Assembly: GCA_002197995.1 (NCBI GenBank)
Contig: NGZR01000001.1
Location: 14,341,501 to 14,405,500, forward strand
DNA: 64,000 nt
Direction: 5' to 3'
Origin: Gaeumannomyces sp. JS-464
Taxonomy: Eukaryota; Ascomycota; Sordariomycetes; Magnaporthales; Magnaporthaceae
In this document: one piece after another, positions 44,629-56,358 of the stretch
How positions within the stretch are numbered: the stretch's first letter is position 1
Layout: each line of letters begins with the position of its first letter
Made by a program: the position numbers and the translations under genes
The notes under the pieces: model-generated
What the model was told of the DNA's origin: nothing
The model's database searches: none
What the model saw: the letters and a program-made list of their open reading frames with translations, nothing else

Positions 44629-45551
44629 TGTTACGACTAAATATAAGGGTTAAAAGCGGGGTAAAGGTTTAATAGCCCAGCTAAGCAAGCTTTTACCCCG
44701 CTTTTTCGTAAGTTACGTAACCCCGTAGCTTATTTAAGTTAAATTTTTAAATTTTTAAATCTTTGGACAAATTTACAAATTTAAAAGATTTTTGGATTTT
44801 TAAATTTTTAAACAAATTTATAAATTTAAAAATCGCTAAAAATAAAAAGCGTATATATAAAAAATGGATTTCCTTTTATTTTAAATAGTTTTAACTAAAG
44901 TTTTAGCATTAGTTTATTACAATTAAAGGTTTGCTCCTAAAGTAGGGCACTTTAGGGGTGGATAGGATAGTATTGCTGGTTTAAGTATAGTGGAACACGT
45001 AACTTAAAAGGACAATTTAATTGCTTGCTTTAGGAAATGCTTGGGAGCTAACTTAGGTTAACTAATACCGAAGCTTTAGTTAAAAGCTATTTAAAACAAA
45101 AGGAAATCCATCTTTATATAAACGCGCTATTTGCTTTTAGCGAGTCCTTGGATTTGTAGCTTTATTTTTAAGCACTACAAATTTACAAATCCCTTTTGGA
45201 TTTATTGCTTTGTTTTTGGTTTTTACAAATCCACAAATCCCTTTTAAATTTGTCGCTTTATTTTTGGTTTTTACAAATCCACAAATCTTTTTTTATGTAA
45301 GCTTATTACGTAACTCCGGTTGTTTAAACGCGGGGTAAAAGCGCTATTTAAAACCTTTTTTCCTTGCCGTGTTAGGCTTGCATGCTAGTTGTAACATAGT
45401 TAACTTAAATTAGCTTTAAAGCACCGCTTTAAGCAAGCAATTAAACTATTATTACTAAACACTTAAACTTTTAAAGCAACTTATTAAAATGTACTATTTA
45501 AGCATTTCCTTTAAACGGTTTTACCTTAAAAGCAAAAGCTTATTTGTAACA
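44629..45551 (+). repeat. Gypsy F 5' LTR (A family), split by a solo LTR
   Basis: Starts TGTTACGACT and ends TTTGTAACA in the orientation opposite to the left A LTR. It consists of 44629-44914 and 45402-45551. Immediately inside follows TTTTAACTAATCCTATTTAG, nearly the same as the bases next to the A 5' LTR, which fixes this as the 5' LTR of a plus-strand A-family element. Confidence 0.82.
44915..45396 (-). mobile_element. A-family solo LTR inside the Gypsy F LTR
   Basis: It runs from TATTACAATT (TGTTAC with a G-to-A change) to CTAGTTGTAACA and is parallel to the left A LTR. TAGTT is duplicated exactly on both sides (44910-44914 and 45397-45401). The surrounding LTR lies in the opposite orientation, so this was an independent insertion that later lost its body. 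Confidence 0.88.
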
Positions 45552-45906
45552 TTTTAACTAATCCTATTTAGCACTTACTAGAAGTACGAATAATATAATT
45601 ATAACGATTTTAAAGTTTAGCAAAATAAAAACGCTTTTTAATTTTAATTACGGCGAAATAACGTATACCACCGCTAACGCTTTTAATTTTTTTAAAGTTA
45701 TAATTAAGGAATTTAAAAAAAAGTAAGGTTAAAAAAGCCGAGCTCGAAAAAAAAGCCGGATTTACCGTGTTTACGTACAAGTTTTTTACGTTAAACAAAT
45801 ACGACGGGAAAAAAGGTAAACTTTAAACTTTTTTTATTAAATGCAAAAGATATTTCCTATTTTATTAAGCTTATTTTAAACGAAAAAAAAACAAAAGGTC
45901 GCTTAC
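45552..45906 (+). pseudogene. Gypsy F gag, first part
   Basis: Contains FTLNKYDGKKGKL and FFIKCKRYFLFY, the gag entry motif also seen in element A, up to the CTTAC target where Gypsy E sits. The reading frame resumes at 53953 after E. Confidence 0.7.
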
Positions 45907-46086
45907 TATCACGGAGCGATCCCCAGCCACCACCCAGCCACTACCTAATATTACGGAGCGATCCCTAACCACCACTTAGCTTATATATATACGGCTTTCC
46001 GCCACTAGATAAATGGGAATTCTTTCCTTTCCCTCCTCGCGCAATAACAAGCTTTTTTCTTAGCACCTAAATGTTGCACTGTAACA
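45907..46086 (+). repeat. Gypsy E 5' LTR (two 42-bp units)
   Basis: 180 bp. Units beginning WCACGGAGCGATCC/TTACGGAGCGATCC start at 45909 and 45951. A TATATATACGG promoter-like motif follows at about 45985, and the LTR ends GCACTGTAACA. Confidence 0.9.
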
Positions 46087-48639
46087 ATTTATTGCGCCAT
46101 TTTCCAAAAACCGGTCGAAACCGACCGCTTTTTGCCAAAACCAGGACGTAACATACCACGGAACCATAAATAAAACCACGAAACATTACCAGAAAACCGA
46201 CGACAAACCGACAGCCACTTACCAAAACTTTCAAAACGACCAGGAGCTACCCATATAACGGACAAAGCTTCGAGCAGCGGAGCCGCACTATAAAGCGAGC
46301 GGAGCTTTAGCGAATTTTTCGCCGAATTCCTTGCTTTAATAACCCTAATTCGAAAGGCAAAAAAAGCGAGCATAACAGCTTTTGTCGGCATTATTAGCGG
46401 TTTTAAGCAAGCGATAAACCAGATAAACGCTATCCTATTAGGATTAAATAGCGGCGTAAATAACTTGCTTACCACTAATGCCGCTACCAAAAACAGCTTA
46501 AACCAAATGTCGGCAACGCACTAAACCGCACTAGCCGATATTAAACGAAAAATGGCTAAAAGCGCTAAATTGGAGGAAGATAAGCGGGAAACGAACGCGT
46601 CGAAAAAAGCGGTAATAACCCGGTTTTAAAAAGCGCGAAATAGGATTACGATTTTCGAAGCATAATAAAAACAAAGGCGGGGATTTGGCTACCGAAGGTC
46701 GACCTATTACGAGAACCTTTTTAGCTTAAAAACGCATATATTAGCTATTAGCAAAGCATTTATATTTATACTTAACGCTAATTTCCCACCGATTAACGCC
46801 TTTTTATTAACCACCGGGGAAACGGCGGCTTTTCAACTTAAAGCCCATAACCTTTTAACGTTCGTAAAAAAGCAACTTTTATCCAAAGCACGATAAAAAG
46901 CTTACAAATCCTGGAAAGCTTAATTGCAAACCAAATTCGCGCTAAACGGACCAGCGTTTTTAAAAACGAAAAAAAGGTGTTATACGCCGGGCAATTCCTC
47001 GCGGGATAAACGTACAGCCTGGTTAAAAGCAGGATGCCTATTAACGATAACCCGTCGCCTAAACAAATCCATATTATCGCTAACCTGTTCCGCACTTTAA
47101 CCCGGTATATATTACGGCCGACACGATATAAACGGCCCGACGGCATTTCGCTAGCCTTAAATAAGGAAAAAGCTTTTTCGGAAATTTCATTAACGAATTT
47201 CACCGTTTCGCCGACTTATGCGATATAATTAATGCATAACTAATAGAAATTTTAAAAAAAAAAGTTAATAGCGAATTTAGCGGGCTGCTTCGCCCTATCT
47301 TTTTATTATTACAACCTGCTTTTAACGCATTTAACAAATGGGTGGCATTATTCCGCAACTTATTTAATAATATCGCCGATTATACTTATTACTAGCGGAA
47401 TTATAATTAAACGCTTTAAAACCGCCCGGGTTCGCAGCAAAACACGGCGTACAACGGCGACCTTATAAACTTTAGCAAAGTTAATACCGAAAGCCGCCCT
47501 CCTATTACGCTAGTAAAAAAAAACCGGCGCATAGCCTAAAACCTTTGTTTTTATTGCGAAAAGGAAGGACATATATCCCGCGCATACCTTGCGAAAACCA
47601 GCGGAATACCGGCGAAAAAAAAGTAAGCTTTGCGTTAAAACGCACGCGAAGCATTTAAAAGCAACCATTTTAAACAAATATAAAGAAGTTTTTCTTAGCT
47701 TTATAAGCTTTAATACAATTTTTTCCTTTTTTATATGTTTACGCCCTAATAATACGAAGGTTATTTTATACCGATCGCTAATCGATACGGGATATTTATT
47801 ATAAGCGTTTATCGATAACTTTTTCGCGTATAACACCAGCTTTTACGCTAACTTTTACCGCGATTAAAACCATTCCGTTTTGCAAACGGGAATATTGTAA
47901 AGTACCTTACCGAGTACGTTAAAACACGATATTGCTTTGCCGATAAAACGGAAGTATTAGTAATGTATTATTAGCTTTTAAACGGCTTTAATGTTATTTT
48001 CGGCCTTTTTTAACTTAAACATTATAACCCCGCTATCGATTAAAAAGCAGGCATATTAGCAATTAACGGTAAAACGATAGCGAAAACCTAATACGTTATA
48101 TTAAAACTGGAAATACGGATATTTAGCGCTATTAATTTCCTTACTTTTTATAAACAACCAAACGTATAAACCGAACGAACCATATTAGGAAAACTTATTG
48201 CTAAAACGACGATTAAACGTTTAAAAAACACGCGAAATTCCGACGAAATCGCCGATAAAACGTTAACCGCCTTTTTGCAATCCATTTTAACTTTAAATAA
48301 CATATTTAACGTTATTAAATTATTATTACGCTTTTAAACCTTCCGAAATTAAATTAATAAAAACACCGCATTTTTAACGAATTTCCGACGAAAATATTAA
48401 GAAATATTTAAAAGGAAAGCTATTGGTAACCATGCAAAATTTTTTAAATAAACTCCCCGTTAAGCTAAAAAATATAGCTAAATGCTTTTTACTAAAAAAC
48501 GCAAACATTTTACCATTTTACCGGCCGTTTAACTACAAAATCGAGCTGTTTACCGGCTAAACGCCATTATATAACCATTATAAAGCCATATTATTAAAAG
48601 AATTACGCGTAATTCGCAAATATTTGGATAAGCATTTAG

Positions 48640-49350
48640 ATAAAGGTTTTATTCGCCCGAGTTAATTTTTTACCGCGGCGTTGGTGCTTTTCGCGCGGAA
48701 ACCCGGTAAAGAAGTACGGGTTTATGTCGATTATAAGGGATTAAATAACGTTACCGTAAAAAACCAGTACTTTATCCCGCTTATTAAAAAAACTTTTAAC
48801 GCGTTGTTTAAAGCGAAATGGTTTTCCAAATTAAATATTATTACGGCATTTAACCGCTTGCGGATCGCTTCGGGAAATGAATGGAAAATAGCGTTTATTA
48901 CTAAATTCGGCCTTTTTAAATGCCTCGTCGCCAATTTCGATATAACAAAAGCTTTAAACTTATTTTAACATTACATTAACCACACGTTAAGCGATGCTTT
49001 AAACAAATTCGCTACCGCTTATTTAAATAACGTGCTTATTTATAGCCAAACGCGGGCGGAATACCGGCGATATGTTAAAAATATAATATAAAAACTTGCG
49101 AACGCCGGCTTTACCATCGACATTAGGAAATGCAAATTCGGCGTATAAAAACAAAATACCTCGGCCTGGTTATTATAATAGCGGGGATACGCATAAACGA
49201 AAACAAAATACGGGCGATTAAAAAATGGCAAAAACCATATTCGTTAAAAACCTTTAACGTTTCGTCGGGTTCGCTAACTTTTACCAACGATTTATTAAAA
49301 GCTTTTCAATTATCGCGCAACTTTTAACAGTATTAATAACGAAAAAAGTT
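48640..49350 (+). pseudogene. Gypsy E reverse transcriptase remnant
   Basis: The open segment 48681-48968 encodes VLFARKPGKEVRVYVDYKGL, NNVTVKNQYFIPLI, FSKLNIITAFNRLRI and KIAFITKFGLFKCLV. The next segment gives LNNVLIYSQ (catalytic box, DD altered to NN) and then KTKYLGLVIIIAGIRINENK. This is the clearest polymerase frame in the mutated zone. Confidence 0.92.
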
Positions 49351-50299
49351 GGCCGGGTTTACTTACAGTTAAAGCTTTAACGGCATTTCGATAGCTAAAA
49401 AACTCTTTTTCGACCACGGTTACCCTAGCTTTTTATAACCCCAGCAAACGAATTATCGTAAAAGCGAACGTTTTCGATTAGGCGTTTAACGGAATCTTGT
49501 TTTAAAAAAACGATAACGGGCCCGACGCCCGGTCGCCTTTTTTTCGTTTAAACACTCGCTAGCGGAATGTAACTACGAGATTTATAATAAAAAACTCCTA
49601 ATTATAATTAAAACTTTTAAAAAATAGTGCTCCGAGTTTTAAAGCGCTAAATAACCAGTGGAAGTTTGGTTAAATTACAAAAACTTCCAATATTTCGCAA
49701 TTATTAAACTTTTAAACCAGCGATAAATCCGGTAATTAAAATTTCTTAACGATTTTAGGTTTTAAATTATTTACAAACCAGGAAAATTAACAATTATGCT
49801 AAATGCACTTTCCCGATTATTAAGCGTCCGATTAACGGACATACGCGATATAACAAACAATAAAATCGCATTGCGTTAAAAAACGTTACTTTAAAAAATG
49901 TTTAACAATTAAAGCACTAGTAAAACGACGGCATACCGACACTTTTACAATACATAGCACTTTACCAATTAAATATATTAAAACCTATTAACACGCTAAT
50001 CGATAATGCTTACGAAAAATGCGAAGTAATTTAAACGATATTAAAAAAACATTGCGAAATTTAACAGCTAAATAATTCCCGCATTTCGTTCGGAAATATA
50101 AAATTGTTAAAACCGATTGCTTAGCAATTCGCGGGCGTATTTATATTGGAAACCAATTGTAAATCCCGTTTAATAACGTTTTAAAATTGCAAATCCTACA
50201 CCGAAATACATAGTTACCGCTAAAAAGGCATCCCGGTAAAAACGAAAACATACAACCTTATATAAAAACTTATACGTGGCCAGGTTTATAGCGAAACGT

Positions 50300-51250
50300 T
50301 AGCACTTTTATTCGAGGCTATTATTTATGCAAAATGGTAAAAAAAGGAAAAGGTTCGCCAAACGGATTATTAAAACCGCTGCTAATACCATTTCGGCCGT
50401 AAACGGACATTTCGATAAATTTCGTCGGGCTATTGCCAAATGCGAGCGGAACGGATCGAATACGAAAACGTTTTAATAATAATAAACCGTTTAACGAAAA
50501 TAAAACATTACATTCCAATTAGTATAACAAATGCGGGCTACCTCGCTAAACGTTTCGTTACGTTAGTATATCGCTACCACGGTACATTAAATACCATCGT
50601 TTTTTAATAAAAGCACGCAATTCGTTTCGGCATTTTAAAAAAAAATTATCGCGACGTTTCGGCGTTACCCTTCGCATATCGTTATCGCATTACCCGAAAT
50701 CCGACGGATAAACCGAAATAATAACGCGTATATAAAACAATACTTTTAAACATTTGTTTATTTTATTAAAACGATTAGGTTAATTAGCTGCTTTTAAAAA
50801 AATTCGCTAATAATAACCAAATGTTAAAAAACCATATACGTTATACCATTTTTCGCTAATTACGAATGGCATTTATATATAAGCATAAAGCTAAAATTAA
50901 AGCAAAATGAAAGCGGAATACCGGCGACTTTAACGTGAAATTTATAACGCTATTACCGTCGTAAACCGTATCGAAAAAGTTTTTAAATTTGTTAAAACAT
51001 TAACGAAGGTATCCAAAAAACGTTACGAGGAAGCAGCGAACCGCTATCGTTAAAACGCAGGAACATTTAAAATAAGCGACTTGGTTTAAGTAAATACGAA
51101 GTATATAACGACATCCCGCTTTTACGCCGAAACTTAGCGATAAATAAATGGGACCGTTTTACGTAATTAAAGTGTATCCACGCGTTTTTACTATCGATTT
51201 GCCGGCGGAATACAAAAATTTTCCCTGTTTTTCATATATCGCTAAATAGC
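50300..51250 (+). pseudogene. Gypsy E integrase remnant
   Basis: The plus strand reads YENVLIIINRLTKIKHYIPI, then LAKRFVTLVYRYHGTLNTIV, the DDE core with D changed to N, and the C-terminal GPFYVIKVYPRVFTIDLPAE. Frames are interrupted by TAA/TAG. Confidence 0.85.
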
Positions 51251-51949
51251 AAAAGAAAAACCGGGCTTGCTAAAACAAAAGCAAGTAAACCGGCAATACG
51301 CGGGCGGGCGGATAGCGTAGTACTAACGGAATATCCAAACCAGGGTAACGAAACCAGCGAGGAAATGGCATTTTAACGCGATTTTAAACTCCAAAAGGAC
51401 ACCCGAAACACTAAAATATAAAGTAAAATGGGCTGCGCCCGTATAAGCTTACATAAAAGCTATGGTTTCTAAAAAAAGGCGGACGAAAAATACAAAACTT
51501 TTACAAACGCCACCCGGGCAAGCTAGGCCCCTAATATGGTGGCGACCCCCCGTGGCAAAAGCACATAAGCTTAGCGAACAGCCGGTTTCGCGCAACGCGT
51601 TAGGCAGGAAGCGCCACCGGAAACCGCGAAAACCGAGGCGATAATAATAGCGAGGCGGATAATAACCACGAAAAACAACGCGACTTATATTTAATTTTAA
51701 TTGTACAACCGCGACAAAAGGCCCAAAAAGCCGGCGGAAATAAAACGACATTAAAACGCAAAACTATTATTACGATATAATAACGCCAGGATTACTTTAC
51801 GCTTTAGCTCGCACTAACGACGTTACTATCGTTATCCAGGTTACCAATTTAAAAACCGATATTGTTATTACCGTTTAAAAGCGGCAAACTACTATTATTA
51901 CCACTTTTAGCACTATTATTGCTACCGCTATACTATATTATTGGAAAAG

Positions 51950-52340
51950 CCGCTAAACGACGTTTAATTGCTAACGTCGCCTTTTAAATTCGATATGGAA
52001 ACGTTAAATTCCGCTTTAAGCTCGACAAAAAGATTATAAACCACGCTTTCGTTTTGGAACTTCCAACGATATATAAGCGGGAAGCTGGTAATTAAACCCC
52101 GGACTTCCTTATTATAGTACTTAATAATGTGGTCGTAATAATCACTTATAACCTAGTAACGAAAGCCGCGCCAAATGCCGCGACGACGAACGACCGTTCG
52201 CGCGTAAGCAAAAAAACGACGCACGTTTTTCTTTTACCAGCTAATAAAACGGCCGATAATGCAATTAACGAATTAACAACGCGCAAAGCCCTAAATGTAA
52301 CTCCCGTCGTCGGTATTACAAATGCGAAGTTGCATAAATA
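51950..52340 (-). pseudogene. Antisense accessory frame of Gypsy E
   Basis: On the strand opposite to pol, downstream of the chromodomain. It reads RGFRY-x-VISDYYDHIIKYYNKE, then FPLIYRWKFQNESVVYNLFV and LKAEFNVSISNLKGDVSN, which has the residue mix of real coding sequence. A stop at about 52150 splits it and is probably mutation-made. I do not recognise the family. Confidence 0.4.
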
Positions 52341-52344
52341 CAAC

Positions 52345-53726
52345 GTTAGCTCGCGTTAATCCGACGGGGTAACGTCGCGTTTACGATAATAACGCGCTTA
52401 TTTAGCGTAAAAACATCCATTTTTAACGAAGCTTTTGGCGATTTCCCAGCGTAATAAAAAAGTTCGCCAGCTTTTAGGCTTCGATACGCGCGGCCGTTAG
52501 CTTACGCTCGATACGCTTTTACTGTAAACGGATAAACGGTTAGCAATAATAATTAAATAGTAAATAGCTAACGTTACATTTATATTACGACTTTTTTTTA
52601 AGCTTTTAACGCCGCGCTGTTTATTATTTTGCGTATTCGCGCGAATAAAATTATTAAAAAGCTTATATATTAATATAAAACGGTTTGGATAAGCTGCAAT
52701 TCGAATAGCGGGTAATCGGCCAGGTCGACCTATTACGGAGCGTTATTATCCACGTGCTCGCCAGCTTCCCATTGGTTAAATTTCACGTTATAAAAAAAGG
52801 CATAACGAAAAAACGACTCGCTAAAAGCCTAAAAAGCGACGAGGTTATCGAAATCGCTACGCAAAAACGCCGACAGTTAAGTAACGACCAATTAGCAAAC
52901 GATAAGCGAAAATAAAACGGGGAAACACTTACGCTATTACAAAGCTTATTACGGTTGTTATATTAATCGCATAAATCCGATTGCTAATTAAAACGACGAT
53001 TATTACCAAAATGGTACGAAAACTGGATGGTAACGAACATTTAATCGAATAACGGCGGGCGCAAACGATAATTAAAAGCTTTATACGCTAAAGCGCGGTA
53101 CGCAGGCAATAAATGCAAATGCGGACGGTAAAAGCCGTGGCGCGACCGACGATATCGCCGGGACGAAAGTAAATTAGCGCTATTACAACGACGGCGGAAA
53201 ACCGGCGAAACGCGAAATTTCGAAATAAAAAGGCGGAAAATATCGTAAAACAAGTGAAAAAAAGGATAAAAAACGGCGGGAATAAAGCGGGGCGATAACG
53301 CGACGATGTTTTTTAAATATAAAAAGTTATAGTATTATAAGGTGTCGCGGTACGTTGCTAAAAAACGGCGAAAAAAAAGGAAAAGCCAAAGAAAAGCAAA
53401 TGGAATACGAGCGAAGCGACGCGTTAGCGCCGGATAAAAAAACAAAAAACCGGCGAGGCAATCACGCCGCGCGCGCGCCGCCGCAATAAAAAAGGAAAAA
53501 GCGACTTAACGGGTGGTAAAACGGAGGTGAAAAAAGGGTAATAAGACGGGCATAACGCGTACGAGCATACCGCGCCCGACGACGCGAGGTATATACGAAA
53601 GCATAAGACCATTAGCAAAACTACGGCAGTTTAACGACGATTCGACAATTACCCGCCAGCAAAATAACACACGGATACCAACCTTAGTTTGCAATTAAGG
53701 ATAACTGCGGGTTTAAGCAGGGGTAT
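52345..53726. other. Long unassigned interior of Gypsy E before the 3' LTR
   Basis: Several frames of 60-70 codons exist on both strands; none matches a family I know. A basic plus-strand stretch near 53.05-53.22 kb (KPWRDRRYRRDESKLALLQR) and a blunt switch to less AT-rich sequence are visible. It may hold a degraded accessory gene. Confidence 0.35.
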
Positions 53727-53947
53727 TATTACGGAGCGATCCCCACCTACCACTTAGCCATTACCTAATGTTACGGAGCGATCCCCACCTACCACTTAGC
53801 TATTACCTAATGTTACGGAGCGATCCCCAGCTACCACTTAGCTTGTATATATACGGCCTTCCGCTATTAGATAAATGGGAGTTTTTTCCTTTCCCTTTTC
53901 GCGTAATAACAAGCTTTTTCCTAGCACCTAAGTGTTGCATTGTGACA
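53727..53947 (+). repeat. Gypsy E 3' LTR (three 42-bp units)
   Basis: Units start at 53729, 53771 and 53813, one more than in the 5' LTR, which accounts for its 41-bp greater length. It ends GCATTGTGACA. Confidence 0.9.
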
Positions 53948-53952
53948 CTTAC

Positions 53953-55071
53953 GTAACTACGCATTTCGACGGCAAACTTAAAAACTAGTTCGAACTTATT
54001 TAAGCGGATTATTTTTTTTTAAAAAAAAAGCCGATAAATTCGAAAAAACCACTAAAATCGTTTTTGCTAATTTCGACAAATTCGGCGAAAAAGTCGTTAA
54101 AATTTTCGAGCAAATCGATAAAACTAAAGTAATTGAAAAAAGGTTATTTTAGCTTAAGTAAAAACGCTTAGTATCGATTTATATTTTAAAATTCCAGCGA
54201 TTTATTAACAAATTTAACTAAATTAAGCAAATTAAAATAACCTATTTTTATAACGGTTTGCGGAAAAATGTGAAAAACGAAATGGCTAAATTAAAACAAC
54301 TAAACGACTTTACTAATTACGTTAAACTTTCCGTTTGTGTTAACGATAAATTATACAAACGGAAATTGGGAAAAAAAGGATAATAGTTTAAACTTATAAC
54401 ATAAAGCAATAAAGCTAATTAAAAAAGGCTAAATAGTAACAATCCACGGCTTTATAGCACCCATTTAAAACCTATAAGTTTAGTGCTAAAATAACCCACT
54501 AGCAAGAAAAACAGCTTAAAAAACAATAGGATTTAAAAAAGGGAAATGCTTTAAATATAATTAAACGGGCTATATTAAAAAAGCTGCTCGTAGCGTAACG
54601 AGCGATAAATAACGGTTGCTTAATAATAAAGTAAAAACGAATAACAACTTGTGCTTTGGATAGCGTTTAACTAAACTTATAATTTTAAAAACTCGTGCAT
54701 AACGCACCAGTTTAATAAAAACGCAACTGGATAGTACCCCGGGAAAAAGGTGGTTATAATACGTCGGGAATTTAACCGAAGCCTTATTAAGCTTAAAAAC
54801 GATAGCGAAGGCGAATAACGCGTTGCTTTTAAAAATACGAAATCCGAAAGGAAAACAACGCTATCGCCTAAATCGCTTACAAAATTAAAGCAACAAAAAC
54901 CACTAAAAAAAAGTCGACGGTAAATAGGGCTTTTCGAACCTTTTACAACTTATTGTTAATTTTAAAAGTTTTAACCGGTTACGACTAACTTCGACGAAAT
55001 CGATAACGAACTTTTAAGTTAAAAATTGGTTTAAAAAACGAAAAAAAAAGCTTTAACAACGGGATAACAAT
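53953..55071 (+). pseudogene. Gypsy F gag, second part
   Basis: Continues from 45906: YVTTHFDGKLKN-x-FEL, then FANFDKFGEKVVKIFEQID, YNGLRKNVKNEMAKLKQL and DFTNYVKLSVCVNDKLYKRK. These are the successive conserved blocks of a Ty3/Gypsy gag (capsid). After about 54.4 kb similarity fades, and the element is cut by a Pogo copy at 55074. Its pol and 3' LTR are missing. Confidence 0.8.
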
Positions 55072-55073
55072 TA

Positions 55074-56356
55074 ACGTGGTTTACTACCGAATCGCGTAAA
55101 CTATTAAATCGCGCGTTTTTTATCGCGATATACGTTTTCCATTTCCAATTTTAATTTTTTAACAACCATATATAGCATTAATATCGAAAAAAGCTAAAAT
55201 TGTTTTCGTTATGCAAATAATCCAATTTAATCGGGGGTTAAATTTGCGTTTAGCAGTTAAAATTTACAATGTTTTAAATTTACTTTACGCGATAAACGCG
55301 CCGGCTAACCTGCTTAACGCTATAGCAAAACAATTGTCACAATTAATAAAATTTAAAAGCGCTTGTTAAATATATATTCGAGTTAAATTTTCACGCATTT
55401 CCTTTCCGGCTTTTTAGCGTTAAAAATATAGTTAACTAATTGGTTGCTAAACGCAACGCGGGCACCGTTGTAATTAATTAAGTCGCGAAATTCGTTAAAC
55501 CGCGTAAAGCTAGCACACGCTAAATTCGAAAATACGACTATTAAAAGGCCAAATGCGAAAATCCCCAAGCTCGTTTTTACGTAATTCGATTTTATACGGA
55601 GTATTATAACTAAATTAATATTTAAAATAACGATATTTATATTTTAACAAAACCGAATTTTTTATAAGGATAATCGCCGCCGTTATAATTATTATAACAT
55701 TGGAAAGCTGTAATAAAACAAAGTTAATTTAATTTAGCAATTAAGAATAGGTTACAATTATTTAAAAGGTTATGTCGGATTACGTTAAAAGCGCGTGCAT
55801 TTTCACGCCTCGTAAGCCGCAAGCTTACGGGCCGTGCGCTCCCACAAGCTTACAAAAGGGGATTTTGCAATCCCTTTTTGTAATTAAATTCCTTTTTAAA
55901 ACATGCATTACTACAAACACCAATACCAAATTTATAAATTTTTGTTTTTTTTCCTTTGGAAATTTCCGTACTTACAAGAGTAATACTCCTACTAACAGGT
56001 TAACTATTACGGTTAAACGGTTTTTCCTTTTATTATCGTTAAAAGTAGTACTATTTACGCAATTAGTATTCGAAAACCGACTTTTTAAGTAATTAAGTTA
56101 ATATAATAAACGTTAACAGGTAAATTACGAACAAGCTTGGTTTTAAAATAAATTTAGCATTTTAATAAACACATTACAGTTTGTTTTACAAGGTTTTATC
56201 GTTTGTTAGTGCTAAACGGCTATAAAAGCTACCATTTAACGAATTTTAAACTTTATTACTAAAAATATAATATTATTACGTTTTATAATACTTTCGCATT
56301 TGTTACTTTTTTTTTAACCGTTTAACGTTAAATATTTCGGCTTAATAAAATAAGCG
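55074..56356 (+). mobile_element. Pogo copy 1, 3'-truncated
   Basis: The 5' terminus begins ACGTGGTTTACTACC after TA. The plus strand encodes (through stops) NQLLAKRNAGTVV-like and KCENPKLVF-like HTH/CENP-B segments and, at about 55645-55680, IYILTKPNFL..., the equivalent of IYNFDETGFL in the intact frame. It contains a B-type solo LTR (55773-55997) and is cut by copy 2 at a TA. Confidence 0.75.
55773..55997 (-). mobile_element. B-type solo LTR in reverse orientation, exact TSD
   Basis: Flanked by GGTTA on both sides (55768-55772 and 55998-56002). The uninterrupted site AAAAGGTTAACTATTACGG is present in the sister Pogo copies at about 57060 and 60728, and in slightly altered form at 58838. 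Confidence 0.92.
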
Positions 56357-56358
56357 TA

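Larger units (their letters stand above)
45907..53947 (+). mobile_element. Gypsy E, complete LTR retrotransposon inserted in Gypsy F gag
   Basis: LTRs 45907-46086 and 53727-53947 are flanked by a perfect TSD, CTTAC (45902-45906 and 53948-53952). The plus strand holds a gag region (46.1-47.6 kb) with a knuckle CFYCEKEGHISRAYL (about 47540-47590, last Cys changed to Tyr), reverse transcriptase (48.6-49.35 kb), RNase H (about 49.4-49.6 kb), integrase (50.3-51.25 kb, with GPFYVIKVYPRVFTIDLP) and a chromodomain trace KYKVKWA (about 51415-51435). About 2.3 kb between pol and the 3' LTR is unusually long and includes an antisense frame. All frames contain stops. Confidence 0.92.

Noticed and set aside
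53729..53840. CRISPR-like array of 42-bp units
   Set aside because: Contiguous tandem repeats without spacers, inside an LTR of a eukaryotic element.
53768..53956. 62-codon plus-strand frame with repeated LRSDPHLPLSYY
   Set aside because: Translation of the 42-bp units of the Gypsy E LTR, not a gene.
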